In this document: positions 5,762 through 6,903 of the stretch, in pieces
How the letters are laid out: the number at the start of each line of letters is the position of its first letter
Numbering within the stretch: position 1 is the first letter of the stretch
DNA from: Planctomycetales bacterium
GTDB lineage: Bacteria; Planctomycetota; Planctomycetia; Pirellulales; Thermoguttaceae
Reading direction: 5' to 3'
Length of the DNA stretch: 6,903 nt
Assembly (NCBI GenBank): GCA_007122045.1
Contig: SKJM01000565.1
Span: forward strand, 1 to 6,903
Made by a program: the position numbers and the translations under genes
The notes under the pieces: model-generated
Told to the model about the DNA's origin: nothing
The model's input: the letters and a program-made list of their open reading frames with translations, nothing else
The model's database searches: none

Positions 5762-6115
5762 TCAAAAGGCGGCCAGCGCGTCGGCCTCGTCATCGCGAAT
5801 ATCGAACATGCGGTCCAGTTTCGTAATGTTGAAGACCTCGAAGATTTCGGGCCGGATATTCGAGAGCTTCATCGAACCGCCGTTGGCTTTCATCTTTTTG
5901 TCCAACGTGATGAGTTTCCCCAGGGCGGAACTCGAAAGGAACTCGACTTGCGAGAAGTTCAGCAGGAGCTTGTCGCGCCCCTCGCCGTCGATCAGGCCGA
6001 ACAACTCCTGCCCAAGTTCCTGGATGCGGATATCCTCGATGAGTTTGCGGTCGCGGAAGCGGACCACGGTCACGTCGCCGACCTCGTTGACCTCGATGTG
6101 TCGATACTCAGGCAT
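5762..6115 (-). CDS. STAS-domain anti-sigma factor antagonist (RsbV/SpoIIAA-like)
   Basis: This 117-residue single-domain STAS protein is the expected switch partner of the downstream ATPase. In the unphosphorylated state it should bind the kinase and free its target. The conserved block KLLLNFSQVEFLSSSALGKL aligns with the SpoIIAA region ...FMDSSGLG; S62 falls on the phosphorylated Ser, with S61 in place of the Asp. The helix and strand pattern after it (KMKANGG, MKLSNI, EIFEVFNITKLDRMFDI) is also typical. ATG 6115 is well supported: AAGGAG lies 8 bases upstream and the family N-terminus starts there. Longer starts up to 6244 would cross the promoter at 6157-6184. Whether it controls a sigma factor or another process cannot be said from this window. 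Confidence 0.9.
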   Translation of the reverse strand: MPEYRHIEVNEVGDVTVVRFRDRKLIEDIRIQELGQELFGLIDGEGRDKLLLNFSQVEFLSSSALGKLITLDKKMKANGGSMKLSNIRPEIFEVFNITKLDRMFDIRDDEADALAAF

Positions 6116-6156
6116 CGGCCAAACTCCTTGCGGTAAGGTACTCGTCAGAAGCTTCC

Positions 6157-6184
6157 ATATTAACGCCCGCAGAATACGTGTCAA
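6157..6184 (-). promoter_or_regulatory. Strong sigma70-like promoter of the STAS/ATPase operon
   Basis: On the minus strand, a perfect TTGACA (6179-6184) is followed after 16 bases by TAATAT (6157-6162). Transcription would start near 6150, giving a leader of about 35 bases before ATG 6115, which contains the AAGGAG ribosome site. Position and local AT richness in a GC-rich gap support it. No operator repeat is evident. Confidence 0.7.
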
Positions 6185-6190
6185 GCCCAA

Positions 6191-6248
6191 CGGCCCCGAA
6201 AAAAACGGCGGGACGGGGCCGGCTTGGTTGCGACTTGCCGCCAAGCCG
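6191..6248 (-). terminator. Two overlapping 8-bp hairpins, probable end of the upstream minus-strand transcript
   Basis: CGGCTTGG (6220-6227) pairs with CCAAGCCG (6241-6248), and CGGCCCCG (6191-6198) pairs with CGGGGCCG (6214-6221). On the minus strand the first-transcribed hairpin is 6248-6220. The second has TTTTTTT in its loop (6199-6205), not after a stem. The two stems share bases 6220-6221, so they cannot both form fully. The position, between the stop at 6296 and the next promoter at 6184, suits termination, but the form is not canonical. Confidence 0.4.
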
Positions 6249-6277
6249 CGAGCGGCGCGGCCGCAACATACAGGGGG

Positions 6278-6290
6278 GGGTGGGCCACCC
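6278..6290. repeat. GGGTG/CACCC near-palindrome next to a G8 tract
   Basis: GGGTG (6278-6282) faces CACCC (6286-6290) across three bases. The left arm is the end of a run of eight G (6273-6280). It begins 5 bases past the stop codon of the 6296-6775 gene on the minus strand. It could be a small 3' hairpin. The G run is a possible slippage or sequencing-error site but lies outside coding sequence. Confidence 0.35.
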
Positions 6291-6295
6291 TTGCG

Positions 6296-6775
6296 CTACG
6301 GCTTGCGGCGGCGCACGGCCCGGTGGATCAAAAGGAAGTTCTCGCCCCCGTGTTCGGTTACGATGCCGTCAACCCCCCAGTATATAGGATCTGGGTGGTC
6401 TGCGATGGCCAGCCCCACCCGTTCCAGCGCCAGGTTCTCAAGCACCACGAATCGGCCGCCTCCCATGTCGGTGAAGAAGGCAATCCGGTCGCCGGTCCTT
6501 CGGAAGCTGCCGGGCTGGTCGACCAGCTCCGTGCCCTCGCGAAGCCGCTCCGCCAGGGAGGACGTTCGTTCCGGCCCGTCGCTGGCCGGAGGATTCTCGG
6601 CCGCCGGCGCGGCCGACCCGTTCGGATCGCCCGACGCCCCGCGCGTCGGCCCCAAGGCGAGGGCCGCGCCCAGCAACAGGGCGCCGGCACAGAGCAACGC
6701 GGCAGGGGGGCTTGGCTGGCCCGACGATGGGGATCTCGTCGGGTCGCGTTGCCAAAGCGGGGGCTTCAGTGTCAT
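6296..6775 (-). CDS. Membrane-anchored or exported protein of unknown function
   Basis: This 159-residue protein has no domain I can name. Residues 1-24 are polar and Pro-rich, 25-41 form a hydrophobic segment that could be a signal peptide or an anchor, and about 45-70 is an Ala/Pro/Gly linker. The C-terminal domain (about 72-155) has a conserved-looking pattern: REGTELVDQPGSF, GDRIAFF, FVVLENLALERV, IVTEHGG and NFLLIHRAVRR. This suggests a small beta-rich fold, perhaps OB-like. From memory it resembles small hypothetical proteins of planctomycetes, but I have not checked. C29 is not in a good lipobox. ATG 6775 is the first Met before the hydrophobic segment; the ribosome site is weak. It starts 39 bases after the stop of the upstream membrane gene, so the two may form an operon. 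Confidence 0.7.
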   Translation of the reverse strand: MTLKPPLWQRDPTRSPSSGQPSPPAALLCAGALLLGAALALGPTRGASGDPNGSAAPAAENPPASDGPERTSSLAERLREGTELVDQPGSFRRTGDRIAFFTDMGGGRFVVLENLALERVGLAIADHPDPIYWGVDGIVTEHGGENFLLIHRAVRRRKP

Positions 6776-6814
6776 GGGGCGACTCGCTTTTGGACAGAGG
6801 CGGGGGGGCAGCGC

Positions 6815-6903
6815 CTACTTGCCTTCGGGCCGCTTCATAATAAACGACTGGAGGATCAGCGTCGCCGCCAGCGACAGCATGGCCCAACCGATCCACTCGG
6901 CCG
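6815..6903 (-). CDS. C-terminal end of a membrane protein, cut by the window edge
   Basis: Only the last 28 residues are present: AEWIGWAMLSLAATLILQSF and then IMKRPEGK, ending at TAG 6815-6817. The stretch is one hydrophobic segment followed by a short basic tail, as expected for the last transmembrane helix of an inner-membrane protein with its C-terminus in the cytoplasm. The family cannot be named from so little. It is directly upstream of, and co-directional with, the 6296-6775 gene. Confidence 0.6.
   Translation of the reverse strand, partial: AEWIGWAMLSLAATLILQSFIMKRPEGK

Noticed and set aside
6116..6244. Longer start for the STAS protein (up to ATG 6244)
   Set aside because: It would cover the TTGACA/TAATAT promoter. 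ATG 6115 has AAGGAG at good spacing and matches the family N-terminus.

Overview
The window is GC-rich and looks like a chromosomal segment from a planctomycete, probably of the Pirellulales type. I base this on a secreted sulfatase with a HEAT-like C-terminal region, a signal peptidase I enlarged by two insertions, an LptB-type LPS-export ATPase and a small partner-switch pair. The assignment comes from recalled family patterns; no search was run. I see no phage, transposase, CRISPR, tRNA or rRNA.

Layout: (1) bases 1-1841, minus strand: a Cys-type sulfatase that runs off the left edge, with a good sigma70-like promoter at 1890-1918. (2) 1842-2429: a 588-base gap between divergent genes. It holds that promoter, a chain of stem-loops and two possible micro-ORFs, each behind a near-perfect Shine-Dalgarno sequence; one of these sequences lies inside a hairpin. 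(3) 2430-4985, plus strand: lepB (signal peptidase I) and lptB, 9 bases apart and evidently one operon. (4) 4986-5169: a gap between convergent genes with long, partly crossing inverted repeats. (5) 5170-6115, minus strand: a STAS anti-sigma-factor antagonist followed by an RsbW/SpoIIAB-like ATPase, with a strong promoter at 6157-6184. (6) 6185-6295: a hairpin-rich gap that probably ends the upstream transcript. (7) 6296-6903, minus strand: a small membrane-anchored or exported protein of unknown function, and the C-terminal end of a membrane protein cut by the right edge.

The genes fit cell-envelope and export biology. LepB cleaves signal peptides, such as the one predicted on the sulfatase, and LptB powers LPS transport. 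The STAS/ATPase pair is a regulatory switch whose sigma factor or other target is not in the window. The points most worth checking are the double insertion in LepB, the micro-ORF/hairpin arrangement upstream of lepB, and the structured convergent gap. None of these proves a new system.
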